Shown here piece after piece: positions 33,658 through 42,704 of a stretch of DNA of 64,000 nucleotides. Source of the stretch: Butyrivibrio sp. GTDB lineage: Bacteria; Bacillota; Clostridia; Lachnospirales; Lachnospiraceae. Within the stretch, counting starts at the first letter, position 1. Every line of letters starts with the position of its first letter. The translations under genes and the position numbers were made by a program. The stretch lies in NCBI GenBank assembly GCA_023664865.1, contig JAMPEU010000003.1, positions 1 to 64,000 of the forward strand, in the 5' to 3' direction. The notes under the pieces were generated by a model. That model saw nothing but the letters and a program-made list of their open reading frames with translations. It was not told the origin of the DNA and ran no database searches.

Positions 33658-36600
33658 TTAATCCCACTCACAGATAACTATGTTAGTGCCGTATTCCCCA
33701 AAATCACCATCGTTCCATGTTCCATCTCCAAAATAATAATCGATATAATCCTCGTCTCCGTCATTATTTGGTTCCCCGCTATGCCAGTTAGTATAGGACA
33801 TAACGCTTCCATCTACCCATCTCCACACACCTTCCTCGGCAGCGTCTGACGCGCCAAAGAACGCATTCTTATATCCTCGTTCCCTAATCCATGAATACAC
33901 TGCTTCATTCTCTTCAACGGACTCAATAATTGCCAAATGTCCGCCGAGAGATTCGCAATATGCCTTTGCTTCTTCCCATGTTTCAAAACCAGTGTAGAGA
34001 CAGTAGCTGCTGCCATTCCATTTAAATGCATCTTCAGGAATATTTTTCATTAAAAATTCCTCTAATAAGTTCTTTTTTACATTTCCGGAAGCATCATAGA
34101 TACTCCAACTATCGGCATCTGCAGCCATTCCCGTCGTATTATCCGGTTCTGTTTTGCTTATAGTGAAAGGATACTCGCCACTATCTCCGCTTATAATGTC
34201 ATAACTATCATTCACTTTCCCTTCAAAGCTTATAAAAAAGTACTTATCCGGATGTTCTAACCAATCCTTACTCTCTATCGTGCAGGAACCTGACTGCGGA
34301 TCATAATTTAAGATATCGAGCGTAGTACCGAAATCAAAATCATCTCTTCCTTTCATCGGTCCAAAATCACTGACAACAGCTAAAACATTTTCTCCGACCG
34401 GTAAAATATATCGTCTGCTGTTTGCCACCCTGCCGGGATCTCTGGCAGCATAATACGTTCCCTGCCATACACCTGCAAACGGAGTAATATCCTCCGGCAT
34501 AGTGTCTGAAACCCCCGAACCCGTTTTATAATATTTCCGTCCATCTATATCAATACCAGCCATATCAGTGCTTAAGCTTATTGATTCAATATTATAATCT
34601 CCTTCATCTGTCATGCTGATAAGCTTGCCGCTGCTTTCCGTCGCAATATCCATGACAAGCAACTGTTTCTCTCCATTCATCGTTACGGAATAACACTTTT
34701 CATATTGCTTATCGATAGTAAATATCGGTTCTTCATTGTCCGTAGGTGCATAGGCATATGAACCAGAGAAGTCTATGTCTACCGCCTCGTTAAAAAGAAA
34801 CAGCTTAGGGACAAAAGCCTTCTGTTCTGATAACCGCAAGCTTCCCAATAAGGTAATCTCGCCAATCGGTTTATTTATTTTAAGTTTAAGCAAAATACTA
34901 TACTCTGCCCCGCTTTCTTCCGCCTCGTTTTCTTCTTCCTCGCTTTCTTCTATCAGTTCAGATTCCAGAACGATAATTTCATCTTTATTCATCACCACAT
35001 TATAATCATTGATTGCAACTGTCTGTCCGGATAACATCTCCAATATGGCGTTTTCGTCACCGGCGCTTAATTGATTTAGCAGTTCGTTTATATTAATATC
35101 GGTACAGTACAATTCAACTTCGATATTTGATGATTCCGATCCGCTGCTTGCCATACCTTCATATGTATACATCATGCCTTTGTGCTTCATCCTAAAAGAA
35201 AAATCAACACTGCGGCCGTCTCCATCCGTTTTTTCTGCGCCAAACTCTGCATCTGTCAGAATATCGTACGCCGGATCAAATTCTATGGTAAGCTCCTCCC
35301 CATGCGGTATATCTCTGCAGTCAAGCAGATTTTTAAGCTGAACCTCATTTTCCAGAAGCGGTACTCCATTGATAGCGCTGGAATACAAATTGTCATATAC
35401 TTCACTCATATCCAGATTACAGCAATTTGATACATTGTCGCCACCTTTAAGTAATTCCTCAAAATCCTCAATGTTTCCTGCATTCTTTATCTCTTTTAAA
35501 AAACCGCAGTTTTTAAATATACTTCCGCCCAAAGAAAGTGTGCTGCCGTGCATTTCCACACTTTCCAATGAGGTACAGTCTTTAAAAGCAGACCATCCAA
35601 TCTCAGTAACACTTTCTGGTATCACGATTTCCTTTAAGGAAGTACAGTCTTCAAAAGCAGACGAGCCAATCTCTGTAACACTTTCCGGTATCACGATTTC
35701 CTTTAAAGATGTACAGCCTTCAAAAGCAGATGAGCCAATCTCTGTAAGGCTTTCCGGCAAAGTAATGGATTCCATGGACTCGTTTCCCTCAAACAAGCCA
35801 GACGGTATCTCTTCTACGCCTTCCGCTACTTTGTAATTCTTAAAACGTCCGTTTCCAAAATAAATCTTACCGGTTCCATGATATACATTTCTGCCACAGT
35901 ACATATAAAAAATAAGCAATACAACGCCCGCTGCAAGAAACGGCAGCGCTTTTTTGAATTTTCTTTTCCTGTCAACCTTTGCCTGCACTCTTTGCCGCTT
36001 ATTTTCCTTTTCTCTTTCTACCTCGGCATCCTTTGCCGCCTTAATCGTCTTTAAATGCTCCTGATAATCCTTAAGCATCTGCCTTCTTTTATAATCCAGT
36101 TCCTTTACATCAACGATTTCGGCAAGTTCGCCTTGCATGGTTTTTATGGTATTGCAAATGGCATCGCAACGCTCCGGCTCCAGCCCCGACTCCATGCCGT
36201 TTTCCAATTCCGTATGTATGCTTTGCAAAGTCTGCAAATGATTCTCTATGATTGCCGCCTCGTTACGTCTGCGCTTAATCTGCTTTTCCAGCTCTGCGGT
36301 CTGCTCCGAAAACCATTCTTTTGTTCCTTTGACTGCCGCATCTACTTCTTTGCCGATTTTTTGTTTTTCCAATCCTTTGATTTCTGCAAGGATTTCCCTG
36401 TAATTGTCCGCATAATCCTTTTCAAAGGTCTCAAAGCGGCTTTTCCGTTCCTTCCTGAATTGTAATGCGGTCTTACATTTTATCATGGTTCTCTGAGTTT
36501 TCCGTATTCTTAGGCATTCCTCAATATTCTGCCATACCGCATCTGACTGCGAAAGGTCAGTTCCATCAGATATATCAGCTCTGCCAGATATATGGGTCCT

Positions 36601-37161
36601 GCCAAGGATATCTCTTAACAGCCCATCTACCTCTTCTGCTTCATCATCCGCTTCCTGTTTGCTTTCACTGTATACCAGAGCCTTTTCCAGCAGATATCTT
36701 GCAACCTCTTCCGAAAGCTGATTCCTTGTTCCTGCCAGTTTCCTTACCATCGACTCAGAAAAATGCTCCCACTTTTCAAACGCGAAACAGATTGCCGCAA
36801 TAGCGCCCTTATCTTCCTTCTGCTCCCACAATGCCTGATAATCCTTTTCACTCAAAGCCTCATAATAAGCTTTCTGTTCTTCAATCAAGCGGTTGTTATC
36901 GGCAATTTCCCGCTCTTGTGCCGATATAAGGTCTTCCAGTGTCTGTATATGCACACTGTCATCGGAAGAGGCTCTTTCTTTGCCGATTCTATGCAGAAAC
37001 TGCTCAAGCATCTCTTTTTCTTCTTTTCTCTTCTTTAAATCTCTCGTATGCTTTTCCACATTTCCAAGCAGGGCTGCATACGTCCGTATATCCGCTTCGA
37101 TACGGGCATCCTGCTCTTTCATATCCTTTATAAGAATATCCATGCTCATCTTTTCTGCCAT
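33658..37161 (-). CDS. Giant membrane protein: coiled coil, TM, leucine-rich repeats, C-type lectin-like domain
   Basis: 1167 residues. Residues 1-400 are a charged, helical, coiled-coil cytosolic part. One TM segment lies at 404-422. BspA-like LRR_5 units (about 445-550, SAFEGCTSLKEIVIPESVTE) are encoded by three near-identical 69-base repeats at 35560-35760. A long beta-rich region follows, and the C-terminal 120 or so residues are a C-type lectin-like fold with WEEAKAYCESLGGHLAII, the EPN motif (HSGEPNNDGDEDY), WND and a final Cys. EPN suggests mannose-type Ca2+ binding. It probably presents a ligand-binding head outside and signals to the kinase set inside. It is the last gene of the long operon, with AGGAGGGGGCAAT upstream. 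Confidence 0.75.
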   Translation of the reverse strand: MAEKMSMDILIKDMKEQDARIEADIRTYAALLGNVEKHTRDLKKRKEEKEMLEQFLHRIGKERASSDDSVHIQTLEDLISAQEREIADNNRLIEEQKAYYEALSEKDYQALWEQKEDKGAIAAICFAFEKWEHFSESMVRKLAGTRNQLSEEVARYLLEKALVYSESKQEADDEAEEVDGLLRDILGRTHISGRADISDGTDLSQSDAVWQNIEECLRIRKTQRTMIKCKTALQFRKERKSRFETFEKDYADNYREILAEIKGLEKQKIGKEVDAAVKGTKEWFSEQTAELEKQIKRRRNEAAIIENHLQTLQSIHTELENGMESGLEPERCDAICNTIKTMQGELAEIVDVKELDYKRRQMLKDYQEHLKTIKAAKDAEVEREKENKRQRVQAKVDRKRKFKKALPFLAAGVVLLIFYMYCGRNVYHGTGKIYFGNGRFKNYKVAEGVEEIPSGLFEGNESMESITLPESLTEIGSSAFEGCTSLKEIVIPESVTEIGSSAFEDCTSLKEIVIPESVTEIGWSAFKDCTSLESVEMHGSTLSLGGSIFKNCGFLKEIKNAGNIEDFEELLKGGDNVSNCCNLDMSEVYDNLYSSAINGVPLLENEVQLKNLLDCRDIPHGEELTIEFDPAYDILTDAEFGAEKTDGDGRSVDFSFRMKHKGMMYTYEGMASSGSESSNIEVELYCTDININELLNQLSAGDENAILEMLSGQTVAINDYNVVMNKDEIIVLESELIEESEEEENEAEESGAEYSILLKLKINKPIGEITLLGSLRLSEQKAFVPKLFLFNEAVDIDFSGSYAYAPTDNEEPIFTIDKQYEKCYSVTMNGEKQLLVMDIATESSGKLISMTDEGDYNIESISLSTDMAGIDIDGRKYYKTGSGVSDTMPEDITPFAGVWQGTYYAARDPGRVANSRRYILPVGENVLAVVSDFGPMKGRDDFDFGTTLDILNYDPQSGSCTIESKDWLEHPDKYFFISFEGKVNDSYDIISGDSGEYPFTISKTEPDNTTGMAADADSWSIYDASGNVKKNLLEEFLMKNIPEDAFKWNGSSYCLYTGFETWEEAKAYCESLGGHLAIIESVEENEAVYSWIRERGYKNAFFGASDAAEEGVWRWVDGSVMSYTNWHSGEPNNDGDEDYIDYYFGDGTWNDGDFGEYGTNIVICEWD

Positions 37162-37200
37162 ATTGCCCCCTCCTTTTGTTATCTATTGTAATGCTATTAT

Positions 37201-37974
37201 CTATTGATATTTTCCAAGCCTGTCTACAATGATAATCGAAATATCGTCTGCCGAACCTTTCTCTCTGGCAAGTCCGGCAATCCCTTCGCAGACCGTTTTC
37301 GCATCTGTTCCTTTGCCAAGCATATCCTCCAGCTCATCCATATTCAGATAGTCATGAATGCCGTCGCATGTAAGCAGCAGATTATCATCTTGCTCCGGAA
37401 TGTTATCCCGCGTTTCTACACGCAACTTATTAAAAAGCCCTTCCGCGTTTCCGCCAAGACAGGCGTTTATCTGATTGCGAATCGGTGATTCCAATGCTTC
37501 CTCTTTTGTCATTTCTCCTCTGTCTACCATTTCCGCAACAACAGTCTGATCTTTGGTCAGCGGCGCCATAAAATTTTTTCCTGAATACAATCTGCAGTTT
37601 CCGATATGAATGACTACCGCCTTTTCTTTGTTCATTACCAGGGCAGTCATGGTTGTTGCCATGCTCTCATAACCGGGATTCATCTGCCCCGTTTTCTTAA
37701 TCTGCATGTTGGTACGCTCCATCAACGCCCTGATGTCTTCCTCGACCAGATTGGTCCTGCGGTTCAATACACGAATGCTGTCTACCGCAAGAAGCGATGC
37801 CTTTTCACCGCCCGGATAGCCGCCCACGCCGTCAGCTATCGCAACCAGCAGATTCTGTTCGCCTGTATATTCCATTGTCAGAAATCCGCCGGCAAGAATC
37901 GTATCTCCGACCAATACCCTGTCCTGACACTCTGTTTTTCCCATGCCTTTCTCTACATAAGCATATATCTTCAT
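37201..37974 (-). CDS. PP2C-family Ser/Thr protein phosphatase
   Basis: 257 residues, a stand-alone PPM/PP2C domain with the metal ligands in IADGVGGYPGGEKAS (Asp48), LLTCDGIHDYL and GSADDISIIIV. It dephosphorylates Ser/Thr and is the natural counter-enzyme to the kinase at 42701 in the same gene row. The ATG at 37974 has AAGGAG six bases upstream; the preceding ATG is too close. It stands nine bases after the AAA+ gene stop. Confidence 0.9.
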   Translation of the reverse strand: MKIYAYVEKGMGKTECQDRVLVGDTILAGGFLTMEYTGEQNLLVAIADGVGGYPGGEKASLLAVDSIRVLNRRTNLVEEDIRALMERTNMQIKKTGQMNPGYESMATTMTALVMNKEKAVVIHIGNCRLYSGKNFMAPLTKDQTVVAEMVDRGEMTKEEALESPIRNQINACLGGNAEGLFNKLRVETRDNIPEQDDNLLLTCDGIHDYLNMDELEDMLGKGTDAKTVCEGIAGLAREKGSADDISIIIVDRLGKYQ

Positions 37975-37986
37975 CATTATCTCCTT

Positions 37987-39942
37987 CTACCTTATTACTG
38001 CCTTCATCTGCACCGGTGAATGCTCTGCATCAATCTCCTGAATCACAATTTCATTATCACTTATTACGCCCTCGTCAAAAATGAAACGCGACAATGGATT
38101 AATCAAAGCGTCTTCGACTACGTTGCCGATTCCGCGGCCGCCGTTTTTCAGATTTCCACATGCCTTTTGCAGCAAGGTTTCTCTTGCCGCTTCTGCAATA
38201 ACAAGCTTAATATTTTTCTCTACTCTTAGGTTCGCAATAATCTTTTCTATTTGCGCGTTCAGAATCAGTTTGGCGGTTTCCGGCCTGATAAAATCGAATA
38301 CAACGATGTTTTCGCCAATTCGGTTGAGAATTTCCGGTCTTCCAAGCTCATACTTAAAATAATTTTCTATTGCTTCTTTTACCTTTTTACTAATCTGCGC
38401 GTAATCCTCATCGGGCGTAACATTATCCACCTTTTGTCCGTTCTCCTGACGGAACATGCCGAGGTTGCTTGTGAAAATAATAATTGTTTCTGAGAAATAC
38501 ACCGTCTTTCCCTGCCCATCCGTCATACGCCCATCTTCCAGTATCTGAAGAAATTTATCAAAAATAGAGCCATGCGCTTTCTCAATCTCATCAAACAATA
38601 AAATTGAAAACGGATGTTCCCTGATTGCATTGGTAAGCTGTCCGCCCGCCTCATAACCAACGTATCCGGGAGGCGCTCCAAGCAGCTTCTGGTCAGACTG
38701 CGCCTGTGAATACTCACTCATATCAAAACGGATACAGCGGTTCTCGTCTCCGAATAGTATTTCCGCCAGGGTTTTGGCTGTCTCTGTTTTTCCGGTACCG
38801 GTCGGTCCTGCAAAAAACAGGATTCCTTTAGGCTTTGTATGTGAAGAATGCTGTAACCCGGACATACCGGTCGCCGCCCTCTTTACCACGTCCATCGTTT
38901 TGGTAATTGCCTCTTCCTGTCCCTTTACACGTTTATTGAAACTATCCTGTGCGTTTCGCAGCGTGGTCTGCAAGTCCTCTCTTGTCCACGGATTTTCCCT
39001 GATTCCATAGCGATATAAATCAACCACCTCATACATCTTTGAAATCTGGATTCCTTCATTCTGGCATAATGCGCGTAAATCATTTAACTCAAGGAAAGTA
39101 AACCCTTCCGTCATGCCGACAAACTTATCCTGTATCTTCTCAAGCTCCGCCCTGCGCTTCACGGCAAGAGCGTCTGCCTCCGCATCTCCAAGTTCCTGCC
39201 TCTCCTGCTCGCTTACCTCAAAGTCCTTAATGCCTTTTTCGTAAATATCGCTTCTGAAAAAACTTTCAAACGCATCGCTCTTTACAAAAGCCTCCCTTTC
39301 TTCCCTGCCCGGCGTTGATAAATGAAGGATTTTAACATTGGGATTGTTAAGGCAGAACCATGTCGGCAAATCATTGGTCTTGTCTACCAGCATAATCAGG
39401 AGATTTTTGGCAAACTGCGGTTCTGCATTCTCCTGTCCTTCTTCGGCTGCCACCGGGCAATCCTGTACGGAACCAGCCATTTGCAGCAGCGTCGTATAAC
39501 TGTTCACTTCCGCCTGTGATAAATTATCCGGCAATGTAATATAGCGGGAAGCCATATTCATAATAACCGCCGTAAGCTCCTCATTTTGCGTCAGCGCCCT
39601 TTCAATCACGCTCGGCGCAATCTCTCCTTCCTCTGCTGAAAAAGGAACCGCTATGTACTCATCGCGGATTGCCGTCCGGCAGCCTGAAATCTTCCTGAAA
39701 TTTTCTAACGTCTCTGTACCAAGCTGGCTGGAAAATCCATGTATGTTGTCAAACGTAATAATATTCTGATAACCATGCTCCATCAAATAACTCACCAGAT
39801 ACCCATTCAAATCAGAAACCGATCCGTCAGATGGATACTGAAATTGATCCTGTACATTTCCTTCCATGATTAGAATCGGTTTTACCTTATGAAAAATATC
39901 TAATTCTTTATGCCACTTTGTCACGTAATATCCGTTACTCAT
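37987..39942 (-). CDS. ClpB/ClpA-like AAA+ ATPase with degenerate first module
   Basis: 651 residues. The C-terminal AAA+ module has Walker A GPTGTGKT (379-386), the pore loop GAPPGYVGYE, Walker B LLFDEIEKAH and sensor 1 IFTSNLG, followed by a ClpB D2-type small domain. The N-terminal 300 residues look like an AAA domain lacking Walker A. Unlike ClpB there is no Clp N domain or middle coiled coil. It resembles the remodelling ATPases that go with FHA/kinase/phosphatase sets, such as ClpV in type VI secretion, but no other secretion parts are visible. It overlaps the radical SAM gene by eight bases. Confidence 0.8.
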   Translation of the reverse strand: MSNGYYVTKWHKELDIFHKVKPILIMEGNVQDQFQYPSDGSVSDLNGYLVSYLMEHGYQNIITFDNIHGFSSQLGTETLENFRKISGCRTAIRDEYIAVPFSAEEGEIAPSVIERALTQNEELTAVIMNMASRYITLPDNLSQAEVNSYTTLLQMAGSVQDCPVAAEEGQENAEPQFAKNLLIMLVDKTNDLPTWFCLNNPNVKILHLSTPGREEREAFVKSDAFESFFRSDIYEKGIKDFEVSEQERQELGDAEADALAVKRRAELEKIQDKFVGMTEGFTFLELNDLRALCQNEGIQISKMYEVVDLYRYGIRENPWTREDLQTTLRNAQDSFNKRVKGQEEAITKTMDVVKRAATGMSGLQHSSHTKPKGILFFAGPTGTGKTETAKTLAEILFGDENRCIRFDMSEYSQAQSDQKLLGAPPGYVGYEAGGQLTNAIREHPFSILLFDEIEKAHGSIFDKFLQILEDGRMTDGQGKTVYFSETIIIFTSNLGMFRQENGQKVDNVTPDEDYAQISKKVKEAIENYFKYELGRPEILNRIGENIVVFDFIRPETAKLILNAQIEKIIANLRVEKNIKLVIAEAARETLLQKACGNLKNGGRGIGNVVEDALINPLSRFIFDEGVISDNEIVIQEIDAEHSPVQMKAVIR

Positions 39943-40546
39943 GCCTGCCTCCTTCCATACTCTCCTGTATTTTCTCCCGAAAATCCGGTTTATGAATCCC
40001 TACTGATATCGTACCGTCTTTTGCAGGGAAATTTTCTACCAAAAACTTACCGCTATGTTTATTAATATAACTTTCATACTTTTCTTTATATTGGTCTTTC
40101 AGATAATAAATTGTCTGATTGTCTGAGCCTTTTAACACATGTCCGTTATTTTGCCCTTCCACATAGGGACCGTCAATCAGCACTGCTATGCCCTTCATGA
40201 TATCTGCCGTTTCCTGCCATTTTAACAGTTCTTCCATCTGATAGCCGGTATACACCAGAATATCTTCCGTCCACTCGCTAACTATCTTTAATAATTGCCG
40301 TAAAGAATCCTTATCGTAAAACGGGTCTCCTCCGGTAATCGTAATTCCGTCGATTGCCCCCCTCGCACTTAGCTGTTCCAAATAAGCGCGAAGGCTTTGC
40401 TCATCCGTCTCCTTTACATGCGCAGGATTCCACAGCTCCGGATTCGCACATCCCTTACAGGCATGAGGGCAGCCATATGTCCATATTCCTATACGCTCGC
40501 CCGGTCCAAGTACATGCACCGGATATAGTATTCTTGCAATTTTCAT
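39935..40546 (-). CDS. NrdG-like radical SAM activating protein
   Basis: 203 residues. The [4Fe-4S] motif is GCPHACKGC (Cys26, Cys30, Cys33: CxxxCxxC), followed by ITITGGDPF of the SAM-binding GGE-type strand. It is homologous to anaerobic ribonucleotide reductase activase and other glycyl-radical activases. There is no NrdD or other glycyl-radical enzyme beside it, and the gene sits between FHA and AAA+ genes with an 8-base overlap, so its substrate is probably another island protein (inference). Confidence 0.82.
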   Translation of the reverse strand: MKIARILYPVHVLGPGERIGIWTYGCPHACKGCANPELWNPAHVKETDEQSLRAYLEQLSARGAIDGITITGGDPFYDKDSLRQLLKIVSEWTEDILVYTGYQMEELLKWQETADIMKGIAVLIDGPYVEGQNNGHVLKGSDNQTIYYLKDQYKEKYESYINKHSGKFLVENFPAKDGTISVGIHKPDFREKIQESMEGGRHE

Positions 40547-40562
40547 TTTTCACACTCTGCTC

Positions 40563-41297
40563 CTACTCTGCACGGAAAAACGCAGCAGCAGCATCCGAAA
40601 TATCAGACTCCGCTAAGCCAATCTCATCTCCAAGCTGCAAGCGGTAATTCTCTTCCCGCTCCAATCTGCGCTTGTTAATGAAAATAGGGTTTTCCGTGCC
40701 GCCGCTATAATTACGGTCTTCCCTTTTGCAAAATGAAATGTGCCACGCTCCGTCTATGTATCGCAGGATTGCATGCTCCCTGCTTACCTTGCGTTTCCCT
40801 TCGCTTTCAAAATACTCCCCACCGAGCGCCTGTCGCCCCAGCTTAATCCAGTCGCCATTTAGCGGCAGATAGCATCTTCCGTCCAATGAACGCAGAGCAG
40901 TAACCGCCAAGGGGTCCTTATAAACAATCTCTGTCCTTGCTTCCGATTCGGGGGTAATATCTCCAATATATTCGCCGCATTCGCAAAACTCCCGCCCCGG
41001 CTTATAAAGCATCCTCGCATTACAGTGCGGACAGCTTATATATTCCGCTATCTCATCTATTATGTCTATTATTCCATTTATTCCCCCTGTTCCGGCATTA
41101 GCATTATCGTTATCATCACTAGTCACGGATTTCGGTTTTCGTAGTTTTTCAACCTCTTCTTCTATTTTATCTTTATCCAGAAGACTTAAACTAACACGCG
41201 CCAGAGAACATCCACAGCCTTTACATACTGCAGCATTCGGTTCGTTGACAGGATTCTCACATTGCAGATTCCTGCATATTTTTCTTTTAATTTTCAT
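40563..41297 (-). CDS. FHA-domain protein with zinc ribbons
   Basis: 244 residues. The N-terminal zinc-ribbon-like cysteines are C8, C13, C25 and C28/C30. A second set is C89, C92, C105 and C107 (ISCPHCNARM and CECGEY). The C-terminal FHA domain has LGR (Gly154-Arg155), VSREHA (Ser172, His175), FINKRRL and LQLGDEI. FHA domains bind phosphothreonine, and the likely ligand is the Thr-repeat tail of the kinase encoded two genes upstream. GGAGAGGCACTG precedes the ATG. Confidence 0.85.
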   Translation of the reverse strand: MKIKRKICRNLQCENPVNEPNAAVCKGCGCSLARVSLSLLDKDKIEEEVEKLRKPKSVTSDDNDNANAGTGGINGIIDIIDEIAEYISCPHCNARMLYKPGREFCECGEYIGDITPESEARTEIVYKDPLAVTALRSLDGRCYLPLNGDWIKLGRQALGGEYFESEGKRKVSREHAILRYIDGAWHISFCKREDRNYSGGTENPIFINKRRLEREENYRLQLGDEIGLAESDISDAAAAFFRAE

Positions 41298-41312
41298 CAG
41301 TGCCTCTCCTTA

Positions 41313-42704
41313 TTATTCGCTCATATATCGTTTTCCTTGCTGTTTCCTCTTTGCTTTCTTATCCACTTTGGACAGGCTCTTTGTTTTACTCTTATGCTCT
41401 GTCATTGTATAACTGTCCATACTCATAATTACGGCATATTCCTGAGACGGCGGCAGCATTCTCACCCGCTGCTTTAGGACTACGCCCCTCTTTTCCAGTT
41501 CTTCCTCAATCTCATGGAAACTGTCACAAAAGTGTACCTGTTCTTCTTCCAGATACTCCTTTTCTTCCTGACTGATATCCCTGTCTGCATCATCTAAGCC
41601 GACGATTTCCATTGTGATACGCTCACCGTTATCTACAACATGAATACCGCTTCCTTCTCCATATGAAAAAACTGTATTATGTACCTTATCCCCTGACTTT
41701 TTGGCAATGTCCTTCGTACCGAGCACCTGATATCCCATCTCTTCCATAACCTCATTGAGGATTCGCGTAACTTCCCTGCTCTCCTGAATACGCAGGTTCT
41801 CTTCCTGAAGTTCTTTTGCCTTTTGGTTAAGCAGCCTTACATCTTCCTCTACCGTTTCAGGATTCAGATAAAAATGCTCCGGTTTTCTTCCTAACAGCTT
41901 ACAGCTTGCGCGATACTGGATATATGCCTCTTCAAAAGGCTCTCTCCATTCTTCAAGGGTTTTATTCCATTTTTCCCTGGCTTTCTTAATTTTTCTGAAT
42001 TCTCCATAATATACCTCGCGCAATATCAGGTAAGAACGATACTCCTGCTGCTTTTTACACAGCTGCTCCATCTTAAGCACGCTGTCTTTATGAAAATGGA
42101 AAAACGCCCTGTCGTTTACAATCTCTTCATATTCTTCTTCCATAGAAAACAAGAGTTTTTCAAATTCCTGTTCCTCTGTGGTTCCCGGCAATCCCCCTGT
42201 GATTCCCGGCTTTTCTTCTCCTGTCTGGTTTTTAGCTAAATATGCATCGACAAGACTATGTTTTTTCTGTTTCTCCTGTACCAATTCACTGATAAATGCT
42301 TCCAGTTCAGCTCTTGTTTCCTCCGAGCCTTCCGTCTGGCTGCGCACATTCTCCAAAATGTCGTCAAAGTTCGCTATTACGATGATATCCTCGGCACGGA
42401 CTACCTGTTCCTTTACCCCTACATCTTCCTGTTGCCTGTTCGCAAACTCTTTTTCCCTCTCCTGCTCTCTTTTTTTCTCCCGCTCTATTATATTGCTGGC
42501 AGATGACAGAAGGGCATCCATTTCCCTTCCCTTTTTATAAAGATCCTTACATCTTTTATTGACTTCTGCCTCGATTTTTCTCTCTTCTTCCAGACGTTTC
42601 CGTTCCCTCTCTGCTTCTCTTTGCAGTCTTTCGCGTTCCCTGCGCTCCTGCTCCATCTTGCGCGCCTGGTTTAAATCATACGTTGATACTTTCGGTCCGC
42701 TCAT
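41313..42704 (-). CDS. Long coiled-coil protein (MSGPKVS type)
   Basis: 463 residues starting MSGPKVSTYDLNQARKMEQE and continuing as Arg/Glu-rich coiled coil to about residue 70, then mixed helical regions and a C-terminal part with a beta-like VLGTKDIAKKSGDKVHNTVF. It ends in a basic tail (KSKTKSLSKVDKKAKRK). The family is not recognised. Its start overlaps the kinase stop (ATGA), with AGGAGG upstream, so the two are translationally coupled and it is a good candidate for kinase substrate or scaffold. Confidence 0.65.
   Translation of the reverse strand: MSGPKVSTYDLNQARKMEQERRERERLQREAERERKRLEEERKIEAEVNKRCKDLYKKGREMDALLSSASNIIEREKKREQEREKEFANRQQEDVGVKEQVVRAEDIIVIANFDDILENVRSQTEGSEETRAELEAFISELVQEKQKKHSLVDAYLAKNQTGEEKPGITGGLPGTTEEQEFEKLLFSMEEEYEEIVNDRAFFHFHKDSVLKMEQLCKKQQEYRSYLILREVYYGEFRKIKKAREKWNKTLEEWREPFEEAYIQYRASCKLLGRKPEHFYLNPETVEEDVRLLNQKAKELQEENLRIQESREVTRILNEVMEEMGYQVLGTKDIAKKSGDKVHNTVFSYGEGSGIHVVDNGERITMEIVGLDDADRDISQEEKEYLEEEQVHFCDSFHEIEEELEKRGVVLKQRVRMLPPSQEYAVIMSMDSYTMTEHKSKTKSLSKVDKKAKRKQQGKRYMSE

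Noticed and set aside
33658..34020. C-type lectin-like end as a diversity-generating retroelement target
   Set aside because: No reverse transcriptase or template repeat is visible in the window; the fold alone is not sufficient.
37987..39942. Type VI secretion locus called from ClpB-like, FHA, kinase and phosphatase genes
   Set aside because: No sheath, Hcp, VgrG, baseplate or membrane-complex genes are present, and the gene background is Gram-positive.
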